Source: Bilabrum cf. latius
Taxonomy: Eukaryota; Bigyra: Bicosoecida; Bigyra; Bicosoecida
Direction: 5' to 3'
Assembly: GCA_965178125.1 (NCBI GenBank)
Contig: OZ237735.1
Coordinates: 682,001 to 746,000 of the forward strand
DNA: 64,000 bases
Part shown: in pieces, positions 1 through 12,788 of the stretch
Layout of the letters: every line of letters starts with the position of its first letter
How positions within the stretch are numbered: position 1 is the stretch's first letter
The notes under the pieces: model-generated
Told to the model about the DNA's origin: nothing
The model's database searches: none
The model's input: only the letters and a program-made list of their open reading frames with translations
Program-made: the position numbers and the translations under genes

Positions 1-1
1 C

Positions 2-343
2 TGCCCGTTCTTCCAGCTCGGACATGGATCAGGAGACGGGGCGTGGCAGTGGCAGCAGCCGGCCCCCTCCGAGTCGTCCCCGGCTGTAGCCGTCGCGAGG
101 ACGAAGGGAGGTTCGGCTGAGGGCCCACGGCAACTGAAACACTCTTGCTTGGCTGTTGATATTGTTGCTTGCGTTCATGTGAGTCTACTACGGCGGGTAA
201 GTAACCAGTTGCAGTTCGTGCATTTCGTACTGCAGCGCACTGTGGCACACGCGGGCGGCAAGATCCTGGAGAGTTCAGCACATCGCCTCGCTTGCCCACT
301 TTGCACCCTCATTTTCCAGGCGAGGAACGCGGTTGGAAGGTGA
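2..343 (+). CDS. 3' end of an unrecognised gene (partial)
   Basis: A reading frame is open from the window edge to TGA at 341-343. It looks like the 3' end of a gene that begins before the window. An intron is likely at 179-319 (GTGAGT donor, TTTTCCAG acceptor, 141 bp, a multiple of three), so the frame is open with or without splicing. I recognise no domain. The gene is convergent with the golgin that ends at 664. It could also be chance open sequence, because the frame is short and GC-rich. Confidence 0.35.
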   Translation, partial: CPFFQLGHGSGDGAWQWQQPAPSESSPAVAVARTKGGSAEGPRQLKHSCLAVDIVACVHVSLLRRVSNQLQFVHFVLQRTVAHAGGKILESSAHRLACPLCTLIFQARNAVGR

Positions 344-663
344 GCGCAAACAACAAAGAAAATATGAGACCCTGCCGCTCGGCCTGCGTATGGCGACTCT
401 CCTACGCCCCACCGCTCTGTAATGATCCACCTGCCACTGGTCAGACCTGGTCCGCACCAAGTGCGGCAGGTCAGGACACTCAGGTTCATGAGTGCAGCAA
501 TACCTAGATTAAGCAGTAGTAGCCAGTACCTGTGGTGCACTTCCAGCCTGACACTGCAACTCTCCAGGCAGACTACGGCTAGTTGGCTAGCCCAGCTCAT
601 CGGACGAATAGAGTCGCCACACACTGCGTGCAGCCGAGCCAAATTGTGTGCCCACCCTTCGAC
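344..663. other. Intergenic, convergent genes
   Basis: This 320 bp lies between a plus-strand stop at 343 and the minus-strand stop at 664. I see no supported gene, RNA or repeat here; the short reading frames are not supported by motifs. Confidence 0.5.
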
Positions 664-3282
664 TCAATCGTCGGTTGTCAGCTGGCTATCCACCTCTATG
701 CCCTTCCCCTGCTTCACAGGCTCGTCAACTTGCTCCACCAGACGGCTGGAGAGCTCCTCTATCTGGATCTCAAACACCTCTCGCTGCTCTTCCAGGGCCT
801 GCTTGAGCCGCTCGACCTCCTCTTCCCGCTCCCCCATGAGCTCAAGCAACACATCGTGCTTCATGCGGAACTCCTGTGCCTCCTCAGCAACTTGACGAGA
901 CCGCTTCTCACTATCACGTGCATCGGTTGCAGCGGCCTCTGCAGAGCGTACACGCCTGTGGAGCTCATCAAGCTGCTGCGCGGATGACCGTGCAGCCTCT
1001 AGTTCCACTCGCAGCTGGGAGCCTAGCGGGCGCAACAGCCCCTGCAGCTTCGCTGCAACATGCACCGGCACGTCCTCTTCCTCGATCGCACCAGTGACTG
1101 CCTGGGTCAAGGCCGTGTACGCTAGCACTGCAGGCGACTCGTCCACGCTAATCGAGCGCCGCGTTCGAATAGGGGATGCATACTAGCTCTTCTGCTCGAT
1201 TGTCGATGCTAAACGCCGGCTCGCACCTTCCGGTGGCGGTGCAGCGGCAACTGATTGAGACTCGCGAGGAGAAGCAGCACTGCTGCTGCAGCTGCTGCTG
1301 CGGGCGCCACTCGAAGCCTGTGCGCTTGCACGCACGCTCTCCTCCGCCTTAAGCCTAGCTGTCGACTCGTACTCTACGTCTCTCTGAAGCTCCGCGACGG
1401 TGGCTCGAAGTGCATCCATCGTCCGACGAGCGCCTGCAATCTCCTCATCCAGCTCCCTGCGCTTCTGCCGCTCAGCCTGCAACTCCCGCTGCAGGGCTTG
1501 GCTGTCTTTGGCCATGCTTTCCACTTGCCGACGTAGCTGCAGCGACGCGTCGTCCGACCTCTGCACTGCATCGCTCCGTTGGCGCAACCTCTGCTTGCAT
1601 GCATCCAGTTCCTGCTGCAGCTCATGCCTCTCCGCGGCCGACTCGGCCAGCTGGGCCCGCATGCCATCCTCATTATCTGAAGCCTATGTCCTGACATCTT
1701 CGAGCTCACGCTGCACCTGCAGCAGCTGCTACAGCAATGACTCAGATTCGGAAGCGCCCGACTTGGATGGGGTACCATCGCTGCTGCTACTGTCGCTTTG
1801 TGCTGGCTCAGCATCGGATGCCCCGGCGGAAGACGCAGACTTCGGGCTACGAGCGAGCTGCAATCGAAGAGCCGCAAGATCGTCCTCCAGCTTGTCTTCC
1901 CTCGCTGCCGACGCAATCCCCTCGGCACGAAGCCGTTGCTGCAGGCCAGCCACTTCGCGCTTGGATGCTTGGAGCTCTGACCTCGCTGCCCCCTCGCTCT
2001 GCTGCAGCTGCTCCAGCTGTGCCAAGGCCTCAGCTGCCTTGCGACTGGCCTCCTCTGTCTCTGCTTTCATGTCACTGATCTGCTCCCGCGCGTCGTCGAG
2101 CGCTGCGCTGGCCTCCTGCGCAGACTGCCTCGCCTCTGCCCGCTCAGCGACCAGCTTGTCAATCCTGTCAGCGTTCTCCTTCGCCTTGCGGGTGGCTGCC
2201 TCTGCAGAGGTGCGCGCGCTGTCGTGCGCCTGCCTGGCCCCGGCCGCAGTCTGGTCCAGCGCCTGCATCCTCTGCTACAGGGCAGCCACACGCTCCCGCT
2301 GCGCCTCCAGCTGCGCCTAGGCCTCCCCCCTCTTCTCCTCAGCCTCCTTGAGCTCCTGCTTCATGGACCTGCACCTGGCCAGCAGCTCGACGGCCTCCTT
2401 GTACTTTGCTTCGCCTTGCTTCTTCAGCCGGGCGGACAGCTGGCGCTCTTTCTCCAGCTCTTCCTTGAGCGCCTGGGCCTCCGAGGCGGCCTCCTCGGCG
2501 GCCTGCAGGTCTCTCCTCGCCATGTCCAAGGCCTCCCCCAGCTCGGACTCATGCTGAACGGCGGCTGCCATCTTGCTAGATAGCTCTGCCATCTGGTGTT
2601 CTCGGTGTGCGAGCTCTGCCTGCGCGTGGTCCCTGGCTTGCTGGGCGCTGTCAGCCCTGGCGACGGCTTGCTTCAGCTGCGATTTGACGCCTACTACGTA
2701 CTCGCGAGCCTTGCTCAGTCGCTGCCTGTACTGCACAATCGCTTGGTCCGGGGTCATTCCCTCTGGGAGCGATATCGTTCCAGCTGCTCTGCTAGGACTA
2801 GTGGACGGGGAGGCTTCTCCTTGCCTGAGGCAAGTCTCATCCTCGCGAGAATCAACTGTAGAGGCATCTACAGGGTGTGATACAGAAGCGATTGCGGCCT
2901 CTGCGTCCTTGCCACTTCCTTGCTGCTAATCTTGTGGATTCTTTTCGGTCTCCTAGCTCGAAACAACAGGACTATCGCTACTAGCCATAATATCTCCGTC
3001 TCGTCCTGGAAGAGTAGGGGGCTTGCTGTCCACTGCGACTGCAGGAGCTCGAGCAGCCTCTGGTGGCTGGTGCATTGAACCCTCCTATGATTTTTCGTCA
3101 TCACCATCCGAAGAACCACTATCGGTGTCTGCATCGTCGTCAAGCAAGGATCCGTCAGGATCATCTATGTCGTCGCCAGCAAAATCTTGCTTGCCTCTCT
3201 CAAGGACTCGTGTCAACTGCTCTCCTGCGCCATCTCGGATCTAGCTTAAACCATCAGCAACCTAGCCAAGCGTGCTCCACAT
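664..3282 (-). CDS. TMF1-like golgin (Golgi coiled-coil protein)
   Basis: With TAG read as Gln this is one uninterrupted frame of 872 residues from ATG at 3282 to TGA at 664, with no intron. It holds about ten in-frame TAGs (for example 1183-1185 and 3241-3243). The N-terminus is short and polar, followed by an acidic Ser/Asp-rich region and then coiled coil through most of the length. The C-terminal stretch LLELMGEREEEVERLKQALE, then an IQIEEL, matches the conserved C-terminal coiled coil of TMF1, which binds Rab6 and tethers vesicles at the Golgi. Two TAGs near 2275 and 2317 fall at equivalent heptad positions, where Gln is acceptable. The golgin family is well supported; exact orthology to TMF1 is an inference from the C-terminus. 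Confidence 0.8.
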
Positions 3283-3568
3283 GAATCGCAGGATAAATGC
3301 GCAATAGTATAGAGGAGACGGCATCATGGAACGTTCTTCAGCCTTGGCAGTGGTTCCTCGGCGGTCCAGCCTGCCTGCTGGGCGTGAGGGCCAAATGGTA
3401 AATAATACTCGCTGTCAGTTCAAACTGGGCGTGATTTCGGGTTTTGGTTGTGATACAAGATTCGCAGAATATCATTGGTAGTTCAAAAGTGCGAGTCGCA
3501 TGCCTCAAGTAGTGCCAGCCAGCTCGCCCATGCCAGCCCATCTGCACGCTGCCAGTGCCACCAAGAAG

Positions 3569-5191
3569 TCAAAACTCATCGTCACTGCCGCGATCAAGCA
3601 TGTCATGCGCGGGTGGGTCAGCTGCTGCTGAGACTGCAGACTACTCGTCAGGCATGTCGGCGAATAGCTGAGCCACTGCCTGAGCAGCGGCAGCGCGGGT
3701 GAGCCCTCCGCTCTCGTACGCTCGTGCGAGGCCGGCAACTAGAGTAGTGCCAGCGGCGGCGATATCCTGGGCTGAGGCAGCTTCACCTGCATCACCATCT
3801 TCCATGGCAACCTGTCCTGAATGACTCTTCACCTCCTCGGCACCGAGGCTCCCACTCAGCCGGCCCACGAGAGCAGCCGGGAGCGGGATGCACGCCTCGA
3901 CTGTGTCCGTGCCCGGGTCGCTCGCAGCTGGAACAGGCACCGGCCTGGTACGCTTGCCAGCGCCAGACCCGTCCTTGAATGCTGCTGGTTGGATCGACCC
4001 ATCCGCGGCGCGAGATCTGGCAGCCACCAGAGTTCCGAGGTAAGCGGTTCGCCCCATCTGGCGGTCGGCAAGGAGCTCGAGGCACTTGCGCTGCCACGCA
4101 GGTCCGAGCTGCCTCTCGTCCTCGTTTGCCGCAATCCAACGGCTGAGATCACGCAGAAGAGGGGATGATGCAGCCTCTGTCCCCGTGAGGCTGTTGTACT
4201 CCATGATGCTATGCAGCACTGGCGACGTGAGGGCAACGGGCTCGCTGCCGCTGCTGCGTTCTGCAGGCGCACCGCCAACAGCACTCCCTAGCAGGTAGTG
4301 GCATACGCACAAACCCGTCTTCTTCTTGTGGATGCACGTCCTGTGCGATGCCAACACTCTCTCCACCAGTATTGCGAGCACCTCGTGCTGGCACCGTAGC
4401 AGCGCAGTAGCAGCTCTTGAAGCTTGCTTCCAGCGCGCTTTTGAGGCCATCCGCTTGTCACTCAACCGCCTTTTTGCCGTTTTAATCTTTGAAATGGCCT
4501 CTTTGAGTGTATCCTCTAGACCATGCCCTGATTCTGGACGAAGCAGCTTGTCCAGGGTCTCGCCAGTTGGAATTGCAGGGATTACGAAACCAGCCAGTGC
4601 ATCAGCCAGGACCCCCTATTCAAACGACTGGAGCGATAGAAACTAAGGTGGAACATCTAATGCCTTAGCTGATTTACCAGCATGAGTTGCTGGGGTTTGC
4701 CGCACGTGCGCTAGTATGGCAGCGGTTAGGTCCGACTTGGCAGGTTTGCTTCCACCTGCTGAAGCGCCACCTGCGGCTCCCCCTGAAGTAGGACCCTCAC
4801 CATCGATTGAAGTTAGCACTACTTTATCTTCTAGTAGCGACGAAATCCATGCACGAGCGGTCTATTGAGTGCGGTGAACCCGGCTCGTGGTCTGCTCACC
4901 GCTGCTCTGCGCCTGCTTCGACGCCGTCTTCGCATGCTCTAGTGCCGCGATGACGTGCTCCAGCTTGCTGCTTCCATGAAGAACATTTGCATCAAGCTTA
5001 TCTGCCTTCGACTGGAGAGATTCTAGTACATTCTGCGTCTGTTTCAGCATCTCTTCTTCGGCCTCAAGTTCGACCTGTAGCTGCTTCGCACGTCGATTCT
5101 CAGATTCCAACTGCTCCTGTTGCGCCTCAAACTGGTGAAGTACAGAGTCATAGTGGTCTGAGGTTCCACTTGCGCCATCCAGAAGCTCCAT
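3569..5191 (-). CDS. Coiled-coil protein, function unknown
   Basis: A single frame of 540 residues runs from ATG at 5191 to TGA at 3569-3571, with in-frame TAGs at 4862-4864, 4643-4645, 4616-4618 and 3641-3643. An upstream in-frame TGA near 5228 limits the start to this ATG unless an unseen intron exists. Residues 1-110 are a strong coiled coil rich in Glu, Gln and Lys. The rest is a helical region with no domain I know and an acidic tail. A GGTCGCAAG element lies 81 bp upstream, as in other promoters here. It is in tandem with the large membrane protein upstream (stop at 5379). Confidence 0.6.
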
Positions 5192-5271
5192 AGCGCGCTC
5201 TGATAGCAGTATTATGGGTGCGTGCTCGCTTCAGCAAGCAATTGCTTATCTTCATCTTTCAAATCTGACGT

Positions 5272-5280
5272 GGTCGCAAG
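5272..5280. promoter_or_regulatory. GTCGCAA promoter motif
   Basis: GGTCGCAAG lies in the 187 bp between the stop of the large membrane protein and the start of the coiled-coil gene at 5191. The same core recurs in four other intergenic regions of this window. Confidence 0.35.
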
Positions 5281-5378
5281 CCTAAAGTCAAGTTTGCCGT
5301 AGAAGCTGCGTCATTGCGCAAAAGGTGCAATATTTTCGGCTGGTTGAGAGCACTGCGTGGCATTGTACAAAGTTTCTG

Positions 5379-8300
5379 TCATGCTAGTTTCGATCCACCT
5401 CCAAGCACAGCTCCGCGGGCCGTTCGGGCCACTCGCTGGATCGCCTTGGAGCGCCTGCAGTAGTCGTGCCACACGGCGAACACGGCGAACCCGCACGGTC
5501 CCATTCCAATGAAGCCGCCAACGAACACTGCAGCAATGATGATCATCCAAGGCAGCACAACCCTCCTCAAGACAAAGGCACCCGCTCCCAGGCGCTCCAG
5601 AACCGGCTGCGTGGTTGCATCCTCTGCCCTGACATCCACAGAGCCAGAGCCCGACCTGTCTGCGTCCCGCAACTCTTCTCGCTCCTTCGGGGCTATCATG
5701 ATTCCTTGCAACGTTGCATCGCTCCCTTTCATGCGGCGGACCTGGGTTGCCATGAGCCAGTTGAGCCCAGTGGGCGAGGGGCACATGCCGGAGCCCTCGT
5801 GCAGCCGAAGCTGCCGCGTGTAAGCATCGATGGACTGCGAAGACCGGCGCACGAACCGGCGCCTCATCCCCAAGCCAGAAGCGTCACCTGAGCCCTCGGA
5901 CTCGTCGTCTGTTTTCCCATCCACACCTACCACCCGGTCGCTCGCCCACGCCTGCCACAAGTCCTCTTCCTGCTCCTCCACCGGCCGGCCATTCCCAGCC
6001 AGACCCTTCTCAACGCCACACAAACGGAGCAGTGCGCCGCTCTTTAGCTGCATCAGCGGTGCTGAAAGCGCCAGACCAGACCGAACAGCAGCCTGCGCCG
6101 CCATCTTTGCCACAAATTTGCCACCGACCAGCATGTACTCCCCGCTCAGCTGCTGCTGCTGCGCCCCATCCCCGTCCACCACAGCAAGGTACCTCCGGAA
6201 CGTGGATGCGGCACCATGGAGCAAAGCAGCATCCTTTGCAATCCCGAGGATCGCTCCGTAGGCTTGCTGGTACGAGTGTGCCGCTAGAGCTAGCCGCACA
6301 GTCGTGAGGTACTTGCGGAAGGCAAGCCAGCGCTCCCTGCAGTACGTCCTCGCTTCCTTCGCTGCGGGCGACAGGGCGTGTCGGGCCACGCGAGGCACCA
6401 CCACGTGCGAGTGCGTGCTCGACTCCTTGTCCTTGTTCTTCTCACCGGTGGCGTGCTCTCCAAAATCTTCGCCGCCTAGCGCCACCGCGACCGCAGACGC
6501 GAGCTGGCTGTTGCTGTCCAGCAGGTGGAAGGCCCGGGCCTCGGTGACGGCTGCTTCAAACGAAGCCAAGGCGGGTCTCAGCATGGCAAGCAGCGTGTTG
6601 CGCACCGCTGCATCAATGACGTGGAACGACAGCGACATCTCGCTGCGCTTCACTCGCTCCACAGAACTCTCACCCTGCCCGTTGCTGCCCGCATCCGGCA
6701 GCGCTGCCCTCGCCGGAGCAAACGGCCCAAAGGGCGTGTGGCTTGCAGACCACGCGAAAGACACGCCAAAGGCCTCGTCCGCAGTGGTGTGGTACGCCCC
6801 CAGCCGCCTAGACACCTGCGTGGGCACGACACCCCACGCGAACCGCAGTGCCTCCCCCACGAGAGCCCTACCAAGCCCCTGTTCCCCGAGATCCAAAGGA
6901 ATGGGGTTGCCGTGGCAGTGAAAAGCGGTCATGAGCTGGGTGCGGCCGAGACCCTGGCCCAGCGCCTGCTGGTACACTGCATCATCCGCATTGAGCACGC
7001 CGATGATGGCCGAGCCGTGGAATGTGCCCATGGCTGGCGACGTGTGCACGGGCTGCGGATCGTACTTGCTGGGGCGCCGGGCCTGCGCATTGGCCGGCAG
7101 CTTGTTCGTCCTGACGTGCTCTGACCAGGACGATTTGATCACGAGAGGGACGGCCGACTGCGCCTGCAGAGCTGCTTTCTGGTCTTCTCTCAGCGAGCTA
7201 CCGTCAGAACCCTGCTGCAGCGAGTGGTCGTCCGCCACTATGATGATGGGAAGTACCGCGGGAGAGAGGGCTCCGCCCTGGTAGAATGTCGTCGGCCCCG
7301 CCGCGCCATCCGTGGAGTCCTCGGAGCCCCTGGGCAGGTCGGCCAGCATGATCTCGTCCATGATGCCAGCCGCAGCTGCGCCCCTCGCAAAGTCATCCAC
7401 GTCAAAGAGCACGGCATCCGCGCCGCTGGGGCGACCCTGCGCCTTGGCGTGGTGCGCGGCGGTCGTCATGGCAAGCCCCCGCCGCAGGGCATGCTCCAAA
7501 AGAAACGGGCACCGCTCACAGTCCGATACGAGTACAGAGGCGGTCTGCACCGACGCCAGCGCGACGGGCGGCGCAAGCATCTCGCGCTAGGACGCCCGGA
7601 TACTGTCTCCATACCCCACGCCTAGGCCCTTCTTGGACCTTTTGACCTGCTTCTCCACCTCCTTCATCATATCCTCTCGGGCGCTTTGAGCAGGGGTGGC
7701 TCCGTTGCCGGGGGCCATGACCAGCGAGTCGGTGTCCACGGCCAGCGGACCCAAGCCTGCCCTCAGCCTCGCTCCGATGCGGGCGGCCACCAGGTCGGCC
7801 ACCTCCTGCCTGCCCATGCTGCCACTACTGCGCATCCCCTCCCAATCATCGAGCAGTGTGGCCACGTCCGCATCTCTCCACTGCAAGCCACCACCGCCAC
7901 CGCCATCCCCAGCGGCGCCCTGCCCTCTCCGCTTCATGTCCCTCAGCCGCTGCAGCTGATGACGAGCAGACCTGGCTCGACCCGCGCCCTGCCCGTTGGT
8001 GGCGAGCTTCTCTCCAGGAGACATGGCTGCGAGCTGGGCGTGCATCGATCCCACGCCATCGCCGCCGCGCCCGCCCCGTCCCGCACCACTCCCGGAGGCG
8101 CTGCTTTGGTCATCGTCCACCATCACGAGGACTCGAATGATCAGCGGTCGTGCGGCGGAGCGGAACGGCAGCAGCGCCTCCCGGAGGAACTTGAGCTGGG
8201 GGTCGGCGTCCTTGCCGGCAGCACCCTCCGCAGGCGCAACTTGGGCGCCTTTGATCGGAACCAAGCCCCGCCGCAGCATGGTCCGCGTCGTCTCTGATAG

Positions 8301-10412
8301 CATCCGTTCCCTCCAGTGCGGCAGCGCCGGCGGGATTAGCAGCTGCATTGCACTCCTGGCCACGTGCGCCGCCAGCTGGCCTTGGAATGCAGACATGGCG
8401 CCGGCTGCCGCCATGGGGTCCACACCGCGCGGCACCATGAGCCCTGGGCCAACCGAGTGCACCTCGTCGTGGGGCTTCAGCTCCTCGTTGGTGGACTCAC
8501 CCACGAGGCCCCAGGCGCCCAGATCTAGCCTGGGCAAAGAGGACTCTGCCCACGTGCCGGCGCTGCCCACAGCAGACTGCACGCCCAAGGAGGCGGGCCC
8601 AGCCCCCACGTCAATCCACATGAGCCGCTGCTGCCTGAAACCAACGTACGACCCCTTGCCTGGACTCTTGCCGCTATAGACCCCACCGCCGCCGAACCCA
8701 AGGGTGCGCCTGGCCAGCCCCTGCATCTTCCTGGCGATTTTGGCCTTGATGCTAGCCAGCCCTTTCAGCCCGTTCGCGATCCTATTCTTGGCGCTGGCCT
8801 CCGACTCTTGGTCATCGTCTTCGCTGAGACTGAGGCCCACGTGGTCCGCCCATGATGCCACCGGGCATCCCCCCTCGTGCTCCACGAACCACTTGCCTGA
8901 CTTGCTCGCCTTCTGCCTGCGCTTGCCAGAGGGCGTGAGTCCGTTGCCGGCATCTGCCACGTACCAGTACGGGAGAGAACGAACTCCAGTCACCACTAGC
9001 TTGCTGTCAATGGCATCCAGGCTGGCATCAAGCCTAGCTTTGTCCTCACTGGCGTCAGCTGCACTGGCCCCACCCTCCACGGCTTGCATGAGCTGCTGCT
9101 GCAGCTGCCTCTCCCGCTCGCCGCCAGCGAGGTAGTACAGCTGCCCCGAGGGCTCCAGCCGACCCGGTCGGATGTCCGCCACTTGCGGCCCCGAAGCCTT
9201 CGACATGGCCACGTGAATCTGGTCGCCGCCCCCGTGCGAGTGGGGCGCGGCCGTCATCTTGAAGCGCGTGGCGTCCTCCACAGAGGCCATCTCCACTCCC
9301 ATCACGCCCCCGTGCAGCACGTACACAGCGTGAGTCAGCCCCGCCGTGTCGCTGTGCTTCCTGAGCAGCTGCGTGACGTCCTCTCCGCGGACCATCACGC
9401 CGCCCGCATCCACGACAGAGGCAGCCACGACGTCCCTGACGCTGGCAGCCAGCTCGTCCGGGGCATGCCTCACCCTGAAGTTCAGCCGGTACCTGACCTG
9501 GCCCAGCTCGTCGTGAGCTGCGTGCGTGAGTCCCACGAACCGGTCAGACTTCTCGTCATCCCCGCTACCTCCTCCGGTGCCACTCAGGGGGACCGCCCCG
9601 GCGCCCGCTCCCGGCTCCCCGTTGGTGTTTGGGGCGTCCTGGCTGTCCTGCCGGGCGGCAGAACCAGGCAGCCGGTTCGGCAAGATAGGAGCCACAGGGA
9701 GAGCAATGGAGTGGAATGCATGGAGCGACTGCGCCATCTTGGTGCGATTCACCCGCATGGCACGGTGAAGCGGCGTGGCGTCCACTCTGCGCCACTTGAG
9801 GTATCTCGAGGGCCTTCCGTGCGCGAAGGGCGGAGGTACCTGCTATTTCGCATCGCCGTGAGAAATAAACTTATTCTGGCCTTCGCCCTCCTGTCGCTCG
9901 TTCTGCGTTGGGCCGTTCAGACCAACCAAGACAACGTCGACAGATATGGGCACTTCAATCGAATTTAGCAACGATTGAGCTGCTTGCCAGCTGGACGCAT
10001 CGTTGTCTTCGGCGATTAATGCATCCACGGCTTGCCTAATATCATCTACGTTGCCATCCATCCATTCCGACGCAGTCTTTTTCATGGAAGATGAGATCTT
10101 GGCAAGGAAGCTGCGCCCCAGAGCATACTCATCGATACCACTGCTGGCAGACCCCTGCGAAATGAAAGAATGCTCGTGCAGCAGTCTAGAAGTATTTAAA
10201 TCCGCAGATAAGTTCGCTTCCCCAGGAATGAAACAGAAACTCACGGAATGTCCCAAATTAGCCAAAGCCTCAGCAAACGCATCTCTGGCAGCCGATTCAT
10301 CACCACCCTGGTTGGATTCTTTGTACGATCGTCCCATTGGGCCTTCATCAAGCTATGAGATTGCTACCCTGAACAGGAAAGCCACAAATACGAACAAGGT
10401 CCCCCGCAACAT
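5379..10412 (-). CDS. Very large secretory-pathway membrane protein, DUF7906/SPOT1-like
   Basis: One frame of 1677 residues runs from ATG at 10412 to TGA at 5379-5381. It crosses three in-frame TAGs: within the signal-peptide end near 10353, at 9843-9845, and at about 7590. The N-terminus is a clear signal peptide (MLRGTLFVFVAFLFRVAIS). A VDVVLVGLNG strand follows near residue 170. A single transmembrane segment (WMIIIAAVFVGGFIGMG) lies near the C-terminus with a short basic tail, so the bulk is probably luminal or extracellular. The order of motifs, including a late AYHTTADEAFGVSFAWS segment followed by PFGPF, resembles the plant membrane protein family carrying DUF7906 (Arabidopsis At5g58100/At3g28720). 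I make that link from remembered motifs only. It starts 86 bp from GnT-I in the opposite direction. Confidence 0.6.
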
Positions 10413-10498
10413 GACAAAGTGTGTAGATCGCTGATCGCTTCCACAAGACACCTTACAAAAGTACATTAAAACCAGATTGCAGCGATTGCCATAATACT

Positions 10499-12679
10499 AT
10501 GATTGCAAGCCAGAGGAGGGGCAATGGAGGAACACAGCGGTCTCGACATTCTTCTATATGTGGTAGCTCATCGCTTTTGTGCATAGGCACCGTATTCTGT
10601 TGTTTTGTAGCTCTCGTCCAAGTCGGTTTCATCGGCGCATTGGTTGTAACCAGGTCTGCAAGTCCTCCTGGCCAACCGTATCGTCCTGTCAGCACTCGTT
10701 TGAGAACTGAAACTGTCGAGGGGGGCTCTTCTACAGAGACCGCTGCGCCTAGCCCGATACCCGTCGCTGTTCCATCAACAGCACCGGATTTGGATCGCAA
10801 CGTTGGCGTAGCACTTACCCCGAGACCAGCTCCGGTTGAGGGGCAAGGCAGCACGGACATATGGGGGGAAGAAGAGACACATGGGAATGAAAAAGCAGTT
10901 CCCAAGGTCGAGGCATAGAGTCCCGCTGCAGTTGAGCCACAGCGATAGGCTGAGTCCATATCGAGCCCAACCAGCAACTCTCGAAATGCATGGACTCCAA
11001 AACTAGGAGAAATACCAGACTTATCGTCGCTAGCACCTTTTGAAACCGGAAGAGCTCGTCGTGCGAGCGACGTCGACACGAGCAGCATGACTGCGTTCGT
11101 GTCGTCGGGGGGAAGATTCCCGGTGGCTGTCGTCACGTGCTGCCGGCCCACCATGCTGCGCGAGTCCTTGGCCAGCCTGTTAAGCTGCAGGGGTATCACT
11201 CGGGACGATGTAATTGTGATCTAGGACGCTAGCAACCCTGACGTGAAGCCCGGCCTGCTGGCCGAAGTGGCACAGGTGGCCAGGGAGTTTGGTGTGGGCC
11301 TCGTTCGGTCCGAGCCTGGCAGGCTGCGGGGCAGACGGCCTGACGGAGCCGAGCGGATCGCCCAGCACTATGGATTTGCCCTGCGCACTGGTCTAGAAAA
11401 CACCCGCGCGCCTGGTGTAATCGTGGCCGAAGACGATTTCCTCTTCTCTCCCGATTTCTACGAGTACTTTCACGCGGCCGCCATCGGTATAGAGGCGGAT
11501 GACTCCATCTGGCTTGCGTCAGCTTGGAACGACAACGGGCTGAGACATAATGTCGCAGACCCGTGGCGCGTCTGGCGCACCCGTTTCTTCCCAGGGCTCG
11601 GCTGGCTGCTGCCACGAGCCCTGTGGTAGGGCGAGCTGGAGCACCAGTGGCCAAGGACCCACTGGGACCACTGGATGCGGGATAGGCGAAGGCATAACGG
11701 CAGGGACGTGCTGTTCCCTGAAATACCGAGGGACTACCACATCGGTGTGAAGGGCACCTTTATGGACAGAGAGCACCACGACAAGTACTTCAGGACCACG
11801 GCCATGCACGCCCCGCCCAAGCCGCTGCAGGGACAGTCTAGTTTCACGTGGATGTCGAATGACGGGACCGAGGCGATCCGTAGGGCGGTGTAGCCGGGCT
11901 TTGAGCGAGACGTGAGGGGGCTGCTGAAAGACGCGACTGCAATCTCGAAGCTCTCGGAGCTCATGGACTTGGTGGATGCCACGAAACTGAAGGGCAAGCA
12001 GGAGCCCGCCGTCGCGAGGGTGCGATACACGGGGACAGGCATGGCAGACAACGCGGATTTTAGGAAGGTATTGAACGGTTTCTTCGACGTGTGGCACGAG
12101 CCGCAGAGGGGGTCGCGGGACGGCATGCACGTGCTTCGGCTTCGCGGCAAAGGGCCCGAGACCTCCGAGGGGCAGGGCGTGCACAGCAAGCTAGGCAGTC
12201 CTGCCGTCCTCGTGCTAGCGCTGCATGAAGGTGAATGGGAGAAGATGTTTTCTGGGGAAGGCTGGGGCGAGTTTGTGAAATCGGTCAAGCAGCAGGACGA
12301 GGCAGCTGGTGTCAGGCCATTGTCACCGGGTGACTTCGCAGCCCAGCGCAGGGTGATCAACGGTGGCGTGGGTCCCAGGAGCGCGGAGCAGTGGAGGGAG
12401 GGGGGTAGGGCGCTGGGGAAAGGAGCTGGTCCCTTCACAGGCAGCGAGATGGTGCAGAGGGGCAGCGAGCAAGAGTTGGCGATGCCGTCGGTCATGTCTC
12501 CACTGGACGATGCTGCGGGCGAGAAGGCCGTCCTATCCAGCTAGAGGCTATTTGGTAGGGGAGAGGGGTCCAGCGCAGTGGGATTCTGGTGGGCACCAGC
12601 ATCTCCTGCAGGGCAAAAGTATGGAGCAGCTAATTTCGCTACGGCCCCTGCTGGCGCTTGGAAAGGCGTGAACACATAA
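10499..12679 (+). CDS. MGAT1: Alpha-1,3-mannosyl-glycoprotein 2-beta-N-acetylglucosaminyltransferase (GnT-I, GT13)
   Basis: GnT-I adds the first GlcNAc to the alpha-1,3 mannose arm of N-glycans in the medial Golgi. The frame gives 726 residues, ending at TAA 12677-12679. It has a type II membrane anchor (about residues 28-50), a low-complexity stem, and a catalytic domain starting at FPVAVVTCCRPT. The EDD metal/nucleotide-sugar motif is near residue 311, followed by SAWNDNG and FFPGLGWLL, all hallmarks of GT13. Six TAGs are in frame. The one at 11222-11224 sits where the family has the Q of its conserved SQD motif. The one at 11627-11629 follows the LW of the GLGWLL..LW..ELE block. The C-terminus is longer than in animals and low in complexity. 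Transcription is divergent from the large membrane protein. Confidence 0.94.
11222..11224 (+). other. In-frame TAG at a conserved Gln of GnT-I
   Basis: The codon lies in VIVI-TAG-DASNPDV. GT13 enzymes of animals and plants have an ISQD or VSQD motif here, so TAG replaces the nearly invariant Gln. A stop at this point would remove the whole catalytic core. Confidence 0.85.
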
Positions 12680-12788
12680 CGGCTTCAACACGGATATCAG
12701 CCCTGCCATGTTTTTTTTTCATGATACTTGATTCTCTACACCTTCACTGCGCTGTGCAACGCCATAGTGGGCTCTGCTGCCAACCGAT

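Noticed and set aside
9787-9839. A 53-bp intron in the large membrane protein gene
   Set aside because: It ends in CGCAG, but removing it shifts the frame away from the long downstream frame.
10453-11199. Minus-strand reading frame opposite GnT-I
   Set aside because: It overlaps the membrane anchor, stem and catalytic start of GnT-I and has no family features.
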